Assembly (NCBI GenBank): GCA_024276275.1 | Contig: JAJRXM010000066.1 | Location: forward strand, 19,132-83,131 | Origin: Candidatus Zixiibacteriota bacterium | Lineage (GTDB): Bacteria; Zixibacteria; MSB-5A5; GN15; FEB-12 | DNA length: 64,000 nucleotides | Direction of reading: 5' to 3' | Part shown: piece by piece, positions 1 through 9,501 of the stretch | Numbering within the stretch: position 1 is the stretch's first letter | Layout: every line of letters starts with the position of its first letter | Made by a program: the position numbers and the translations under genes | Notes under the pieces: model-generated | Told to the model about the DNA's origin: nothing | Database searches by the model: none | Seen by the model: the letters and a program-made list of their open reading frames with translations, nothing else

Positions 1-433
1 GATTTTAGAAGCTCTTAAAAGTTATGTAATAGAAAATGAAGAACAAAACGGCGGAAATGTTTTGTTAATTCAACTCACAAAAGTACAACACCTTATCAAA
101 CGGTTCAAGTTCAGACTACATGATTCAGTTACAGATTTTGATTTAGTAAACAGTTTACATCCGACTGCTGCGGTTGGCGGATATCCTAAAAATGATATTT
201 TTACACAGATTGCTGAATTAGAGCAGTTTGACCGTGGATGGTATGCTGCTCCGGTCGGATGGATAAGCAAATATACATCGGAGTTTGCGGTTGCTATACG
301 TTCCGGTTTAATTGATAAAAACAAAATGACACTATATTCGGGTGCCGGGATTATTGACGGTTCTATTCCTGAAAGTGAATGGGATGAAATCGAAAACAAA
401 ATCTCTAATTTCTTAAAAATATTAAGCTCATGA
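1..433 (+). CDS. menF: Isochorismate synthase MenF, C-terminal part
   Basis: The reading frame is open from the left edge, so only the last ~143 residues are present. Isochorismate synthase converts chorismate to isochorismate, the first committed step of menaquinone synthesis. Visible chorismate-binding-family motifs are LHPTAAVGG, then ELEQFDRGWYAAPVGW, then FAVAIRSGLI and LYSGAGIIDGS, in the order usual for the C-terminal end of the fold. The stop overlaps the menD start by 4 nt (ATGA), which suggests translational coupling. Related anthranilate or salicylate synthases share this fold; the men gene context decides the assignment. Confidence 0.93.
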   Translation, partial: ILEALKSYVIENEEQNGGNVLLIQLTKVQHLIKRFKFRLHDSVTDFDLVNSLHPTAAVGGYPKNDIFTQIAELEQFDRGWYAAPVGWISKYTSEFAVAIRSGLIDKNKMTLYSGAGIIDGSIPESEWDEIENKISNFLKILSS

Positions 434-2154
434 GTCTTTCTCAAGCATCATCATTTAATGAACTTTTAACAAACATACTTATAGAAGAATTACATCGAAA
501 TAAGATAGACAATTATTTTATCTCTCCCGGCTCACGCTCGACCCCTTTGACATCATCAGTCGCATGTAATAAAAAACTTACAAAACATATTCATTTTGAT
601 GAACGGGGAGCAGCTTTTGCCGCATTAGGCTACGCCCGTGCAACCGGTAAAGCCGGTGTGTTAATTTGTACTTCCGGTTCTGCAGGAGCTAATTATTACC
701 CTGCTGTTTGTGAAGCAACGGCTGATTCTGTTCCGATGATTATTATTACAGCAGATAGACCGCCTGAACTGCATAATGTCTTAGCTAATCAGACATTAAA
801 CCAGCAGAATATGTTCGGTGAGCAGGTGAAAACATTTTACAATATTGAACCGCCTGATAAAAATATACTTCTGAAAGAAATTTTACTAAATGTCAGTTCT
901 CTTATACAAAAATCTTTGGCAAACCCTGTAGGACCTGTTCATATAAATTGTATGTTCCGAGAACCGCTTGTGCATACAAAAAGAAAAAAAGATTTTAGCA
1001 AAAATACAATCACAGTTCAGGATTGGATTATTTCAGAGAAACCGTTTGTGAAAATAAAACAAACGAAAACAAATTTCTCTATAGATTCTAAATTTAATAA
1101 CAAGATTCCGACTATTCTTATAGTAGGAGCATTAAAAACAAAAAAAGAATCGAAAGCAGTCATGCGTTTTGCTGAAAAATTTAACCTACCGGTTTTCCCT
1201 GATATCCGTTCAAGTTTACGGTTGTCAAATGAAAGTCGTAACTTAATTTCTTTCTATGACCAAATACTTTTAACGAAAATGCTTAAAACAGATAGTGCCT
1301 ATCAGGTTATTCATGTTGGCGGTAACATTGTTTCAAAACGTCTGCTTCAATTTATAGAAAAATCAAAGATAGCGAATTATTTTGTTCTGCACAACTCACT
1401 GCATGGTTATAACCCTCATCACAAAATGACTGAAAACAAAACAGGCTCAATAGTAAAACTATTACAAGAACTATCAAAAAATATCCAACCGTTTGAAACC
1501 AAATTTCTCAATTTTATGAAAAGCTGTAACGAGAAAGTAAATCGTTTGATTTTGCAACATGACTATACTTTTACTGAGATTGCTATAACAAGACAACTTT
1601 CACAGTCAGCCGTCAAGAACAGTTTTATTTACACAGCAAATTCTCTTTCGGTTCGTTTGCTTGATATGTTTGCAGATGTTTCAGATAAAAACAACCGAGT
1701 AATAGCAAACAGAGGCTTGTCTGGCATCGACGGTACTATCGCATCGTCAGTCGGTTTTGCAATCGGTTCAAAAAAAAGAGGTACATTGTTAATTGGAGAT
1801 TTAGCTTTTTTACATGATATAAATTCAATGTCACTTGTTAAAAAGTCTGATTATCCACTTGTTATAGTCCTATTAAACAACAACGGCGGTAAAATATTTT
1901 CATACTTACCGATAGCAAAAGAGAAAGAAATTTTCACCGACTATTTTGATACACCACAAGATATGATATTTGAATCTACCGCCAAGCAATATGATCTACC
2001 GTATTATTTTATAAGTTCTACCAGGCAGTTTAAAGAGATATACCAAAAAGCACAGAAACTCAATCAGTCATCAATTATTGAAATAGCCCTACAAGATTCA
2101 GAAGTTCTCAAAGAACAGAAAAAAATTGAAAACGAATTAAAAAAATTTATATGA
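430..2154 (+). CDS. menD: SEPHCHC synthase MenD
   Basis: Thiamine-diphosphate enzyme that adds a succinyl-semialdehyde unit from 2-oxoglutarate to isochorismate, giving SEPHCHC. The 574-residue length is normal for MenD. The N-terminal motif ISPGSRSTPL and the segment ERGAAFAALGYARATGK include the conserved ThDP-activating glutamate region. The C-terminal ThDP/metal motif reads GDLAFLHDINS, followed by LLNNNGGKIFSYLP. It overlaps menF by 4 nt upstream and menH by 4 nt downstream (ATGA at 2151), so it sits inside one polycistronic unit. Confidence 0.97.
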   Translation: MSLSQASSFNELLTNILIEELHRNKIDNYFISPGSRSTPLTSSVACNKKLTKHIHFDERGAAFAALGYARATGKAGVLICTSGSAGANYYPAVCEATADSVPMIIITADRPPELHNVLANQTLNQQNMFGEQVKTFYNIEPPDKNILLKEILLNVSSLIQKSLANPVGPVHINCMFREPLVHTKRKKDFSKNTITVQDWIISEKPFVKIKQTKTNFSIDSKFNNKIPTILIVGALKTKKESKAVMRFAEKFNLPVFPDIRSSLRLSNESRNLISFYDQILLTKMLKTDSAYQVIHVGGNIVSKRLLQFIEKSKIANYFVLHNSLHGYNPHHKMTENKTGSIVKLLQELSKNIQPFETKFLNFMKSCNEKVNRLILQHDYTFTEIAITRQLSQSAVKNSFIYTANSLSVRLLDMFADVSDKNNRVIANRGLSGIDGTIASSVGFAIGSKKRGTLLIGDLAFLHDINSMSLVKKSDYPLVIVLLNNNGGKIFSYLPIAKEKEIFTDYFDTPQDMIFESTAKQYDLPYYFISSTRQFKEIYQKAQKLNQSSIIEIALQDSEVLKEQKKIENELKKFI

Positions 2155-2936
2155 TTGATTTCAATTATAAAACGTATGGCGACAAACAAAACCAATCGCT
2201 TTTAATGCTGCATGGTTTTATGGGGGACTTATCTGACTGGGACTCTTTATCAAATAAATTGCAAGATAATTATTATTGTATTGCTTTAGACTTACCTGGG
2301 CATGGACAAACGAAGTCGGATAATGAAACTGATTATACGATTGAAAAAACTTCTGAATCTATTGTTGAGTTTCTTAATAATCAAAATATAGAAAATTCGT
2401 ATCTACTCGGTTATTCCATGGGGGGACGAGTAGCATTTTACCTGCTCACACATTATCCCGAGATTTTTCAAAAAGCAATCATTGAGTCATCATCACCCGG
2501 TTTGAAAACCGAACAGGAAAAAAAAGAACGGGTACAAAAAGATTTACTTCTTTCAAAAAGAATGCAAATGCAGCCGATTGAACTCTTTTTACTAGATTGG
2601 TATAACCTGCAATTATTTTCTTCAATTGATAAAAGTACCGATGCTTTTAAGAGTATGATTTCCCGTAAATCAAAGAATAATATAGAGCAACTATCTATTT
2701 CATTAAAACAGTGTGGAACAGGAGTTATGCCGTCTCTTTGGAATTTGCTTTCTGATATACAAGCTGAGGTTTTGCTCATAACAGGAAATTTAGATAAAAA
2801 ATACACTAATATCGCTCAAAAAATCTGCTCGGAACAAACAAAATTCTTACATGAAATTATTGACGGTGCCTCACATAATGTGCATTTTGAAAAAGAAGAT
2901 TTGTTTTGTAAAACGATAAATAATTATTTGAAATAA
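2151..2936 (+). CDS. menH: SHCHC synthase MenH-like alpha/beta hydrolase
   Basis: Alpha/beta hydrolase of 261 residues, placed to eliminate pyruvate from SEPHCHC to give SHCHC. Seen: oxyanion-hole segment [11 protein letters not shown] near residue 20, nucleophile elbow GYSMGGR with Ser89, and a late histidine in GASHNVHFE. Position between menD and menB, with a 4-nt overlap to menD, is the main support for the specific role; the fold alone is generic. It is followed by an 11-nt gap to menB. Confidence 0.88.
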   Translation: MIDFNYKTYGDKQNQSLLMLHGFMGDLSDWDSLSNKLQDNYYCIALDLPGHGQTKSDNETDYTIEKTSESIVEFLNNQNIENSYLLGYSMGGRVAFYLLTHYPEIFQKAIIESSSPGLKTEQEKKERVQKDLLLSKRMQMQPIELFLLDWYNLQLFSSIDKSTDAFKSMISRKSKNNIEQLSISLKQCGTGVMPSLWNLLSDIQAEVLLITGNLDKKYTNIAQKICSEQTKFLHEIIDGASHNVHFEKEDLFCKTINNYLK

Positions 2937-2947
2937 ATGAGGAACAA

Positions 2948-3769
2948 ATGACTAATACGAAGTGGATCAAAGCAGGCGATTACACAGATATAAAATATGA
3001 CAAATTTGACGGTATAGCAAAAATAACCATCAATCGACCTGAAAAACGAAATGCTTTCAGACCGCAGACCGTTAAAGAGATGATAACAGCTCTTGCCGAT
3101 GCCAGGTCTGACAAAACAGTCGGTGTAATTATTTTAACTGGAGAAGGGGAGAAAGCGTTCTGTTCCGGCGGAGACCAAACGATACGAGGTGATGCCGGTT
3201 ATCAAGATTCCGACGGTACCGAACATCTGAATGTCTTAGATTTTCAGCGTGACATTAGAACCTGCCCAAAACCTGTTATTGCGATGGTTGCAGGTTATGC
3301 TATCGGGGGCGGTCATGTGCTGCATCTGATGTGTGATTTAACAATTGCCGCAGATAATGCAATCTTTGGCCAGACCGGTCCGAGAGTCGGCTCATTTGAC
3401 GGTGGCTTTGGTTCTAGTTATATGGCTCGAATTGTCGGACAAAAAAAGGCGAGAGAAATTTGGTTTTTATGCCGTCAGTATAATGCTAAACAAGCTCTTG
3501 ATATGGGACTTATCAACACTGTTGTACCTTATGCACAACTTGAAGAAGAAACAATCAAGTGGTCTCAAGAGATTTTAGCCAACTCTCCGATTGCAATACG
3601 GTGTCTCAAAGCTGCTATGAATGCTGACTGCGACGGTCAAGTCGGTCTGCAGGAACTGGCGGGAAACACTACGATGCTGTTTTATATGTCTGAGGAAGGT
3701 CAGGAAGGTCGAAACGCTTTTGTTGAAAAAAGAAAACCTGATTTTTCAAAATTCCCAAAACGAGGTTAA
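2948..3769 (+). CDS. menB: 1,4-dihydroxy-2-naphthoyl-CoA synthase MenB
   Basis: Crotonase-fold enzyme, 273 residues, that cyclises o-succinylbenzoyl-CoA to DHNA-CoA. The family signature is clear: [15 protein letters not shown] at the N-terminus, CSGGDQ oxyanion region, [16 protein letters not shown], then [18 protein letters not shown] and [17 protein letters not shown]. The C-terminal tail [14 protein letters not shown] is characteristic of MenB rather than of enoyl-CoA hydratases. A short TGAGGA element just before the ATG serves as ribosome-binding site. Confidence 0.97.
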   Translation: MTNTKWIKAGDYTDIKYDKFDGIAKITINRPEKRNAFRPQTVKEMITALADARSDKTVGVIILTGEGEKAFCSGGDQTIRGDAGYQDSDGTEHLNVLDFQRDIRTCPKPVIAMVAGYAIGGGHVLHLMCDLTIAADNAIFGQTGPRVGSFDGGFGSSYMARIVGQKKAREIWFLCRQYNAKQALDMGLINTVVPYAQLEEETIKWSQEILANSPIAIRCLKAAMNADCDGQVGLQELAGNTTMLFYMSEEGQEGRNAFVEKRKPDFSKFPKRG

Positions 3770-3786
3770 GAAAAATCTGAGTTCCT

Positions 3787-4665
3787 ATGCCAGACTCACG
3801 ACTTAAAATATGGTGCCTTGCTGCCCGTCCAAAAACTTTACCTGCTGCGGCAGCTCCGGTTATTATCGGAACAGCAATGGCATTTTCAGCAAACTCGTTT
3901 CATCTGTTGTCAGCATTAGCAGCTCTTTTCGGGGCATTGTTTATTCAAATCGGAACCAATCTTGCCAATGATTATTTTGATTTTAAAAAAGGGACCGACC
4001 GTGATGACAGGCTTGGACCTACAAGAGTAACTCAAGCAGGTCTGGTTTCACCTCAATCTGTCAAAATAGCAACTATTGTTGCATTTGGTCTTGCATTTCT
4101 AATCGGTATCTTTCTTGTGTATCGCGGAGGTCTTCCGATAGTAGTTATCGGGCTTAGTTCAATTTTGTTCGGCGTGCTTTATACAGGTGGCAAATACCCT
4201 ATCGGGTATATCGGACTCGGTGAATTGTTTGTGTTTATATTTTTTGGACCGATTGCTGTCGGCGGAACTTTTTATGTGCAGACGCTTACGATAAACAATG
4301 ATGTTTTAATGGCAGGTATTGCTCCCGGCCTTTTTTCCTCTGCGATTTTGGTTGTAAATAATCTAAGAGATATAAAGTCAGACAGGCTAAGCGGTAAAAA
4401 AACATTAGCGGTTCGTTTAGGAGAGAGCTTTTCAAAATGGCAGTTTGTAATTTTTATATCTGTCGGTTCTTTGCTTCCGATTTGTTTATATCTGAAATCA
4501 GATAATTATTTTCATCTTTTACCATCTCTTATTTTTTTTCTGTCTCTATTGTTGATAAGAAATATTTTTCAAAAATCAGGTAAAGAACTAAACAGCCTGT
4601 TAGCACAAACGGGGAAGCTCCTGTTTTTCTACTCTCTTCTGTTTGCCCTTGGGTCGGTTTTATGA
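3787..4665 (+). CDS. menA: 1,4-dihydroxy-2-naphthoate polyprenyltransferase MenA
   Basis: Integral membrane UbiA-family prenyltransferase, 292 residues, that attaches the polyprenyl tail to DHNA at the membrane. The first aspartate-rich motif is NDYFDFKKGTDRDDR near residue 59 and is followed by GPTRVTQAGL, typical of MenA. The second is NNLRDIKSDRLSGKKTLAVR. Multiple hydrophobic helices fill the rest. The gene starts 17 nt after menB, and its stop overlaps the menC start by 4 nt (ATGA at 4662). Confidence 0.95.
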   Translation: MPDSRLKIWCLAARPKTLPAAAAPVIIGTAMAFSANSFHLLSALAALFGALFIQIGTNLANDYFDFKKGTDRDDRLGPTRVTQAGLVSPQSVKIATIVAFGLAFLIGIFLVYRGGLPIVVIGLSSILFGVLYTGGKYPIGYIGLGELFVFIFFGPIAVGGTFYVQTLTINNDVLMAGIAPGLFSSAILVVNNLRDIKSDRLSGKKTLAVRLGESFSKWQFVIFISVGSLLPICLYLKSDNYFHLLPSLIFFLSLLLIRNIFQKSGKELNSLLAQTGKLLFFYSLLFALGSVL

Positions 4666-5741
4666 TTATTAAATCTCTGAAATTATTCTCTTATAAGCTT
4701 CCTCTCAAAAAAGAATTAGTTTTGCATCGAAATACAATATCTCATCGGGAAGGATTTATCATAGAAATAATTTCAGACAGAGGTATTAAAGCAATTTCAG
4801 AAATCGCTCCGCTTCCTTTTTATTCACAAGAATCTACAGCCGATGTTATCAATGAAGTGTCATCTTTTAAAAAGTTATTTGTACACAATCCGATTCCTTC
4901 TGATATTTTAAACCAACTAACGGTTTATGCACCGTCTGTACGGTTTGGCATAGAGTCAGTATTATTACAATTAACTGCACAATCTAAAGATTTAACATTA
5001 GTCGACCTTTTAAACCCGAACGCAAAACAGATAGTTTTGGTGAATGCACTTCTAACAGGTTCTCAGTCTGAAATTATTGAGCGGGCAGCACAACTTTACA
5101 GTGCGGGGTATAGAGCATTTAAGATAAAAGTCGGTAGACAAAATACTAAAGAAGAAATCGCTACTGTTCATAAAGTACGAAAAATCGTCGGGGAAGATTC
5201 GCTTATACGACTTGATGCCAACCGTGCTTTTGATATTAAATCAGGTATTGAATTTTATAAACAACTGAAATCTGTAAATATAAATTATATTGAAGAACCG
5301 TTTCACTCGTTTGAAATTTTAGATAAATATATATCCGAGAATATAAATCAAATACCTATCGCACTTGATGAATCTCTTGTTGAAATTCAACCTGAAATGC
5401 TCAATAACCTGTTTGCTTTAAAAGCAATTGTCATAAAGCCAACTCTATTGGGTTATACAAACTCTATGATGTTTGCCAAAAAAGCATTTGCCCTGGGTAT
5501 TCAACCTGTCATTAGTTCTTCATTTGAAACTTCAATAGGCACTTATCTGCTGGCATCGATGGGTGCTATAATTGATTCATCGATTCCTATCGGTCTCGAT
5601 ACTCTTTCTTGGTTTCAGGATGATTTAGTCAGCAACCCGATTTCTATCAAAGACGGCAAGATAGACCTGTCTCAATATACTAATATAAATTCTCAACCGG
5701 ATATCTCAAAACTTACGGAGGTTTCTCTTGATAACAAGTAA
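4662..5741 (+). CDS. menC: o-succinylbenzoate synthase MenC
   Basis: Enolase-superfamily dehydratase, 359 residues, turning SHCHC into o-succinylbenzoate. The barrel carries the expected acid/base lysines in FKIKVG (K154, K156), metal ligands in RLDANRAF (D185), YIEEPF (E211) and ALDESLVE (D236), and the second catalytic lysine in IVIKPTLLGY (K259). It follows menA with a 4-nt overlap, and its last 14 nt are shared with menE. Confidence 0.95.
   Translation: MIIKSLKLFSYKLPLKKELVLHRNTISHREGFIIEIISDRGIKAISEIAPLPFYSQESTADVINEVSSFKKLFVHNPIPSDILNQLTVYAPSVRFGIESVLLQLTAQSKDLTLVDLLNPNAKQIVLVNALLTGSQSEIIERAAQLYSAGYRAFKIKVGRQNTKEEIATVHKVRKIVGEDSLIRLDANRAFDIKSGIEFYKQLKSVNINYIEEPFHSFEILDKYISENINQIPIALDESLVEIQPEMLNNLFALKAIVIKPTLLGYTNSMMFAKKAFALGIQPVISSSFETSIGTYLLASMGAIIDSSIPIGLDTLSWFQDDLVSNPISIKDGKIDLSQYTNINSQPDISKLTEVSLDNK
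5717..5730 (+). promoter_or_regulatory. Ribosome-binding site that fixes the TTG start of menE
   Basis: A GGAGG sequence at 5717-5721 lies 6 nt before the TTG at 5728-5730, inside the end of menC. No ATG in the menE frame has a comparable site nearby, so translation most likely starts at TTG with a 14-nt overlap of menC. Confidence 0.75.
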
Positions 5742-7020
5742 GTTTGTTTGGGAGTCATTTGAAAAATATAAAGATGAGACCTTTTATATCAACGAAAAAT
5801 CATCTGTTTCTTATGGACAGTTTTATCAAAAAGTAAAGACTATTGCTAATCAAAACAAATTGCAAAATAAGAATGAAAAAGAGGTTCTATATATCGATAG
5901 TTCTCTTGATTCGTTGGTTACATTATTTTCTTTTTTCTACTGCGGTACTATACCGATATTACTCTCAAAAAAAATGCCAAAAGATAAAGCAACTGAATTA
6001 TTATTGTCTATACAAAATGAAAAACTTTCTTCCAATGAAAATGCCACCATAATCTTTACCTCAGGTTCTACATCAACTCCAAAAGCTATTTTACATACAT
6101 ATAGCAATTATTATTATTCCGCCTTAGGTTCCAATGAGAATATCCCAATTCATAAAAATGATAAGTGGCTCTTATCTTTACCGCTTCATCATATTGGCGG
6201 ACTCTCTATTCTGTTTCGGGTTCTTATCTCGGGAGGTACTCTGGTGGGTTATGATAAAGCAATCTCTTTGGAAGAAACTATTAGTAAGCATAGCATTACT
6301 CACTTATCAGTTGTCGCTACTCAACTGAAAAGAATGATACAGAACCTAGAAAAACTGCAAACACTTAAAGCTATTCTTGTAGGTGGTGGGCAGGTCTCAG
6401 GTGATTTAATTCGTGATGCTACTATCTTAAATCTTCCGATATATAAAACTTATGGTATGTCAGAAATGTCGTCACAGATAACTACAACATCAGAAAATGC
6501 TTCACAAGAAGAATTGCGTACGTCAGGTAAAATTCTCAAGTATCGTGAGATTGAAATTGCTGATGACAACGAGATACTTGTTCGCGGTGAGGTCTTATGC
6601 AAACAATATCTTAACGGTAATATGCATATAGATTCCGATGGATGGTTCCACACCGGTGATATCGGTTCTCTTGATGCCAAAGGCAACCTGACAGTTCTCG
6701 GTAGAAAGGATAACATGTTTATTTCAGGAGGAGAAAACATCTATCCCGAACCTATTGAAAAGTTATTGATGCAAATGGATAATATAGAAGAAGTATGTAT
6801 TGTTCCCAAAGAGCATACAGAGTTTGGTCAGGTTCCGGTCCTATTTTATAAAACAGAAAATAATACTGAAATTTCGATTGGATTTGTTAAAGAATTTCTA
6901 CACGATAAAGTCATGTCGTTTGAAATTCCAAAAGAAATCTATCTGTTTCCCAAAGAATATAAATCACAGGGGATAAAACTCGATAGAGCATTTTTAAAAC
7001 AATGGATAAAAAATAGATAG
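5728..7020 (+). CDS. menE: o-succinylbenzoate-CoA ligase MenE
   Basis: Adenylate-forming acyl-CoA ligase, 430 residues, that activates o-succinylbenzoate with ATP and CoA. AMP-binding motifs: TIIFTSGSTSTPKAIL (P-loop), YKTYGMSEMSSQI, HTGDIGSLDAKGNLTVLGRKDNM split over the hinge, then ISGGENIYPEPIE. The protein is shorter than many ligases because the N-terminal subdomain is compact, as in other MenE proteins. It is the last gene of the operon; a convergent thioesterase begins 2 nt beyond its stop. Confidence 0.95.
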   Translation: MITSKFVWESFEKYKDETFYINEKSSVSYGQFYQKVKTIANQNKLQNKNEKEVLYIDSSLDSLVTLFSFFYCGTIPILLSKKMPKDKATELLLSIQNEKLSSNENATIIFTSGSTSTPKAILHTYSNYYYSALGSNENIPIHKNDKWLLSLPLHHIGGLSILFRVLISGGTLVGYDKAISLEETISKHSITHLSVVATQLKRMIQNLEKLQTLKAILVGGGQVSGDLIRDATILNLPIYKTYGMSEMSSQITTTSENASQEELRTSGKILKYREIEIADDNEILVRGEVLCKQYLNGNMHIDSDGWFHTGDIGSLDAKGNLTVLGRKDNMFISGGENIYPEPIEKLLMQMDNIEEVCIVPKEHTEFGQVPVLFYKTENNTEISIGFVKEFLHDKVMSFEIPKEIYLFPKEYKSQGIKLDRAFLKQWIKNR

Positions 7021-7021
7021 T

Positions 7022-7423
7022 TTATTGGTATTGTATTAGTTGTTCTTTTAGTTTCTCGGGAATACGAATCGGTTTGTTTTTCTCTTTTGAAACAACCACA
7101 TGTACAGTCTTAACAGATGCTATTTTATTATCTTCATTATCAGAAAAATTAAATGTAAGCTCAAAAGAAGTGTTGCCTATTTTAGTTACTTGCAAAGTTA
7201 CATTAAACTTATCCCCTAAATAAAGAGATTTTTTATAATCTGATTCAGAATGCACTATTAAAATAAGAAACTCGGAATTATCAATTATATATCGAAGCGA
7301 AAAATCAATTTCAATCATAAATTCTTCATACAGAATATGGGCTATTTTGACATAGTTCCCAAAAAAGAGAATTCCGGCAGCATCGGTGTCCGGAAGTGTT
7401 ACAAAATATTCTTTTTTATACAT
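7022..7423 (-). CDS. Hotdog-fold acyl-CoA thioesterase, candidate DHNA-CoA hydrolase
   Basis: 133-residue 4HBT/YbgC-type hotdog protein. The N-terminal motif DTDAAGILFFGNYVKIAHILYEEF carries the active-site aspartate and closely resembles the cyanobacterial/plant DHNA-CoA thioesterases (Slr0204 type), as I remember that motif. The operon has MenB and MenA but no other thioesterase for the intermediate step, so a MenI-like role is an attractive inference. It is convergent with menE, not co-transcribed, and a general acyl-CoA or tol-pal YbgC role is possible. Confidence 0.75.
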   Translation of the reverse strand: MYKKEYFVTLPDTDAAGILFFGNYVKIAHILYEEFMIEIDFSLRYIIDNSEFLILIVHSESDYKKSLYLGDKFNVTLQVTKIGNTSFELTFNFSDNEDNKIASVKTVHVVVSKEKNKPIRIPEKLKEQLIQYQ

Positions 7424-7541
7424 AATTTCTCACTTTTTTTTACAAAAGAGTTTAATATTACTAAACCATCTAGTATCTTTAACGTCTTAAATATAAAGAA
7501 ACATACGCAGAAATAAAGTTGAAATCAACTAAGGAGTAAAA

Positions 7542-9425
7542 ATGACATTTAAAACAACAATAAGACAATTTCTCTTATTTATCCTGTTAAGCCTGCTGAC
7601 TATAGCTTCAGTTGCGGCAGAGAACGGAAAAATACCACAACGATCTGAAATTGATGATGCCTACAAATGGAAAGTTGAAGATATTTACTCAGATACTGTA
7701 GCGTGGGAAAAAGATTTTGAGTTTATAAAAAATAATATCAATCGGTTTGAAAAATATAAAGGTCATCTCGGTGACTCACCGCAAATTCTTTTGGAATGTC
7801 TTGTATTGTCTGATTCACTTGAGCTGATATTAGATAACTTATATGTCTATGCATATTTAAAACTTGATGAAGATAATCGTAAATCTGAATTTCAGGAACT
7901 AGGTGGTCGAGCCGCCGGTTTAAATGCTGATTTTTCAGCTGCGAATGCATTTATCGAACCGGAACTGCTCACAATTCCTGGGGATAAATTACAGTCTTTT
8001 TTAAAATCAACACCGGAGTTAGATCTTTACCGTTTCTATTTTGATGATTTGCAACGCCAAAAAGAACATATTTTATCTGAAAAAGAAGAAGCTCTTTTAG
8101 CTGCTGCTGGACCGATGGCATCAACAGCCTCTAATGTTTTTAATATGATTGACAATGCTGATTTAAAACTTGGAACTATAATTGATGATGACGGTAACCC
8201 ACTTGATTTAACATGGGGAAGATATTCAAAAATTATGGAAGAAGGTTCCCGTGAAGTCCGCAAAGCTGCCAACGATACAGTACAAAATCAATACTTAAAA
8301 TATGCTAATGCCTTAGCAGCTACATTGGGTGGTTCGATAAAAAAAGATTTGTTCTTTGCAAAAGCCCGAGGTTATAATGACTGTCTTGAATTTTCATTAT
8401 CTGGAGGAAATATCCCTACCGATGTGTACTACTCTCTTATTGATGCGGTTAATGCAAATTTAGAACCGCTACATAAATTAACCCGCTTACGTAAGAAAAT
8501 CCTTAAAGTAGATACGTTGTACACCTATGATATGTCGGTTCCTTTAGGACCTAAATCATCAAAAGAGTATTCATTTGAAGAAGCTCAAAAAATGCTTCTT
8601 GAAGGTTTAAAACCGCTCGGTAAAAGTTACCTAAAAGATTTCAAAAAAGGGTTTTCAGCCGGATGGGTTGATGTGTACGAAACGGAAGGAAAAGCAACCG
8701 GAGCTTACAATTGGGGAACTTATTCATCACACCCATATATAATGATGAATTATACCGGTCGTCTGGATGATGTATTTACTCTTGCCCATGAAATGGGACA
8801 TGCTATGAACAGTTACTACACAAATCAAAACGAAGCGTATCCATATTCCGGTCACGCACTATTTACGGCGGAGGTTGCCTCGACTTGCAATGAAGCAGTG
8901 CTTATGAAATATATGATGAAGAATGCAAAATCTAAAGAAGAGAAGATTGTTCTTTTGAATCACTATATAAACCAAATTAAAGGAACATTTTTTACACAGG
9001 TTATGTTTGCCGAGTTTGAACTTGCTATTCATAATCGTGTTGAAAAATGCGGTGCTGTTTCGGTTGATTATTTTAGAAAGACATATAGAGAAATTTACCA
9101 AAAATATTACGGACCTGAATTAGTAATTGGTGAAAATAATGATTTAACAGGTATGAAAATATCTCACTTCTATCGACAATACTATGTCTATCAATATGCT
9201 ACCTGCTATGCTGCCGCTCAAATGCTTTCACAGCGAATTTTGGACGGCGAAAAAAATATCTTAGATACATATCAACAATTCTTAGCAACCGGACAATCAG
9301 CATATCCGGTCGATATTCTAAAAGCTGCCGGTGTTGATTTAACTAAATCAGAAGCTGTCGACCGTACTCTTGCTCTGTTTGGTGAACTGGTAGATGAGAT
9401 GGAACGTCTGTTAGATGAAAACTAA
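7542..9425 (+). CDS. Exported M3 family oligoendopeptidase (PepF-like)
   Basis: 627-residue zinc metallopeptidase of family M3B. The HExxH motif is AHEMGHAMNSYY (H416, E417, H420), with the downstream glutamate region FTAEVASTCNEA supplying the third ligand. The N-terminus has a hydrophobic stretch followed by SVAAEN, a signal peptide with an AxA-type cleavage site, so the enzyme should work in the periplasm, unlike the usual cytosolic PepF. A good ribosome-binding site (AAGGAG) precedes the ATG. It is monocistronic, with a terminator downstream. Confidence 0.92.
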   Translation: MTFKTTIRQFLLFILLSLLTIASVAAENGKIPQRSEIDDAYKWKVEDIYSDTVAWEKDFEFIKNNINRFEKYKGHLGDSPQILLECLVLSDSLELILDNLYVYAYLKLDEDNRKSEFQELGGRAAGLNADFSAANAFIEPELLTIPGDKLQSFLKSTPELDLYRFYFDDLQRQKEHILSEKEEALLAAAGPMASTASNVFNMIDNADLKLGTIIDDDGNPLDLTWGRYSKIMEEGSREVRKAANDTVQNQYLKYANALAATLGGSIKKDLFFAKARGYNDCLEFSLSGGNIPTDVYYSLIDAVNANLEPLHKLTRLRKKILKVDTLYTYDMSVPLGPKSSKEYSFEEAQKMLLEGLKPLGKSYLKDFKKGFSAGWVDVYETEGKATGAYNWGTYSSHPYIMMNYTGRLDDVFTLAHEMGHAMNSYYTNQNEAYPYSGHALFTAEVASTCNEAVLMKYMMKNAKSKEEKIVLLNHYINQIKGTFFTQVMFAEFELAIHNRVEKCGAVSVDYFRKTYREIYQKYYGPELVIGENNDLTGMKISHFYRQYYVYQYATCYAAAQMLSQRILDGEKNILDTYQQFLATGQSAYPVDILKAAGVDLTKSEAVDRTLALFGELVDEMERLLDEN

Positions 9426-9446
9426 TTTCAACTAAAGTTATAAATT

Positions 9447-9475
9447 ACCCTGTATTTTTTTTACAGGGTTTTTTT
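9447..9475 (+). terminator. Rho-independent terminator of the M3 peptidase gene
   Basis: Perfect 8-bp stem ACCCTGTA/TACAGGGT with a T-rich loop, followed by a run of T, 22 nt past the stop codon. Confidence 0.9.
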
Positions 9476-9482
9476 ATATATA

Positions 9483-9501
9483 GAAAATGAAAACTATTTT
9501 C
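9483..9501 (+). promoter_or_regulatory. Fur-box-like dyad upstream of ferritin
   Basis: GAAAAT-N7-ATTTTC is a perfect inverted repeat. Aligned by hand with the classical 19-bp Fur consensus it matches at 14 of 19 positions. It sits 116 nt before the ferritin start. Two more small dyads follow in the same leader: GTTCT-AAA-AGAAC at 9561-9573 and TTTCTA/TAGAAA close to the ribosome-binding site. A metal-responsive operator is plausible but unproven. Confidence 0.4.

Noticed and set aside
70..444. 124-codon minus-strand frame over menF
   Set aside because: It is the antisense shadow of the conserved MenF C-terminus; the sense frame has all the family motifs.
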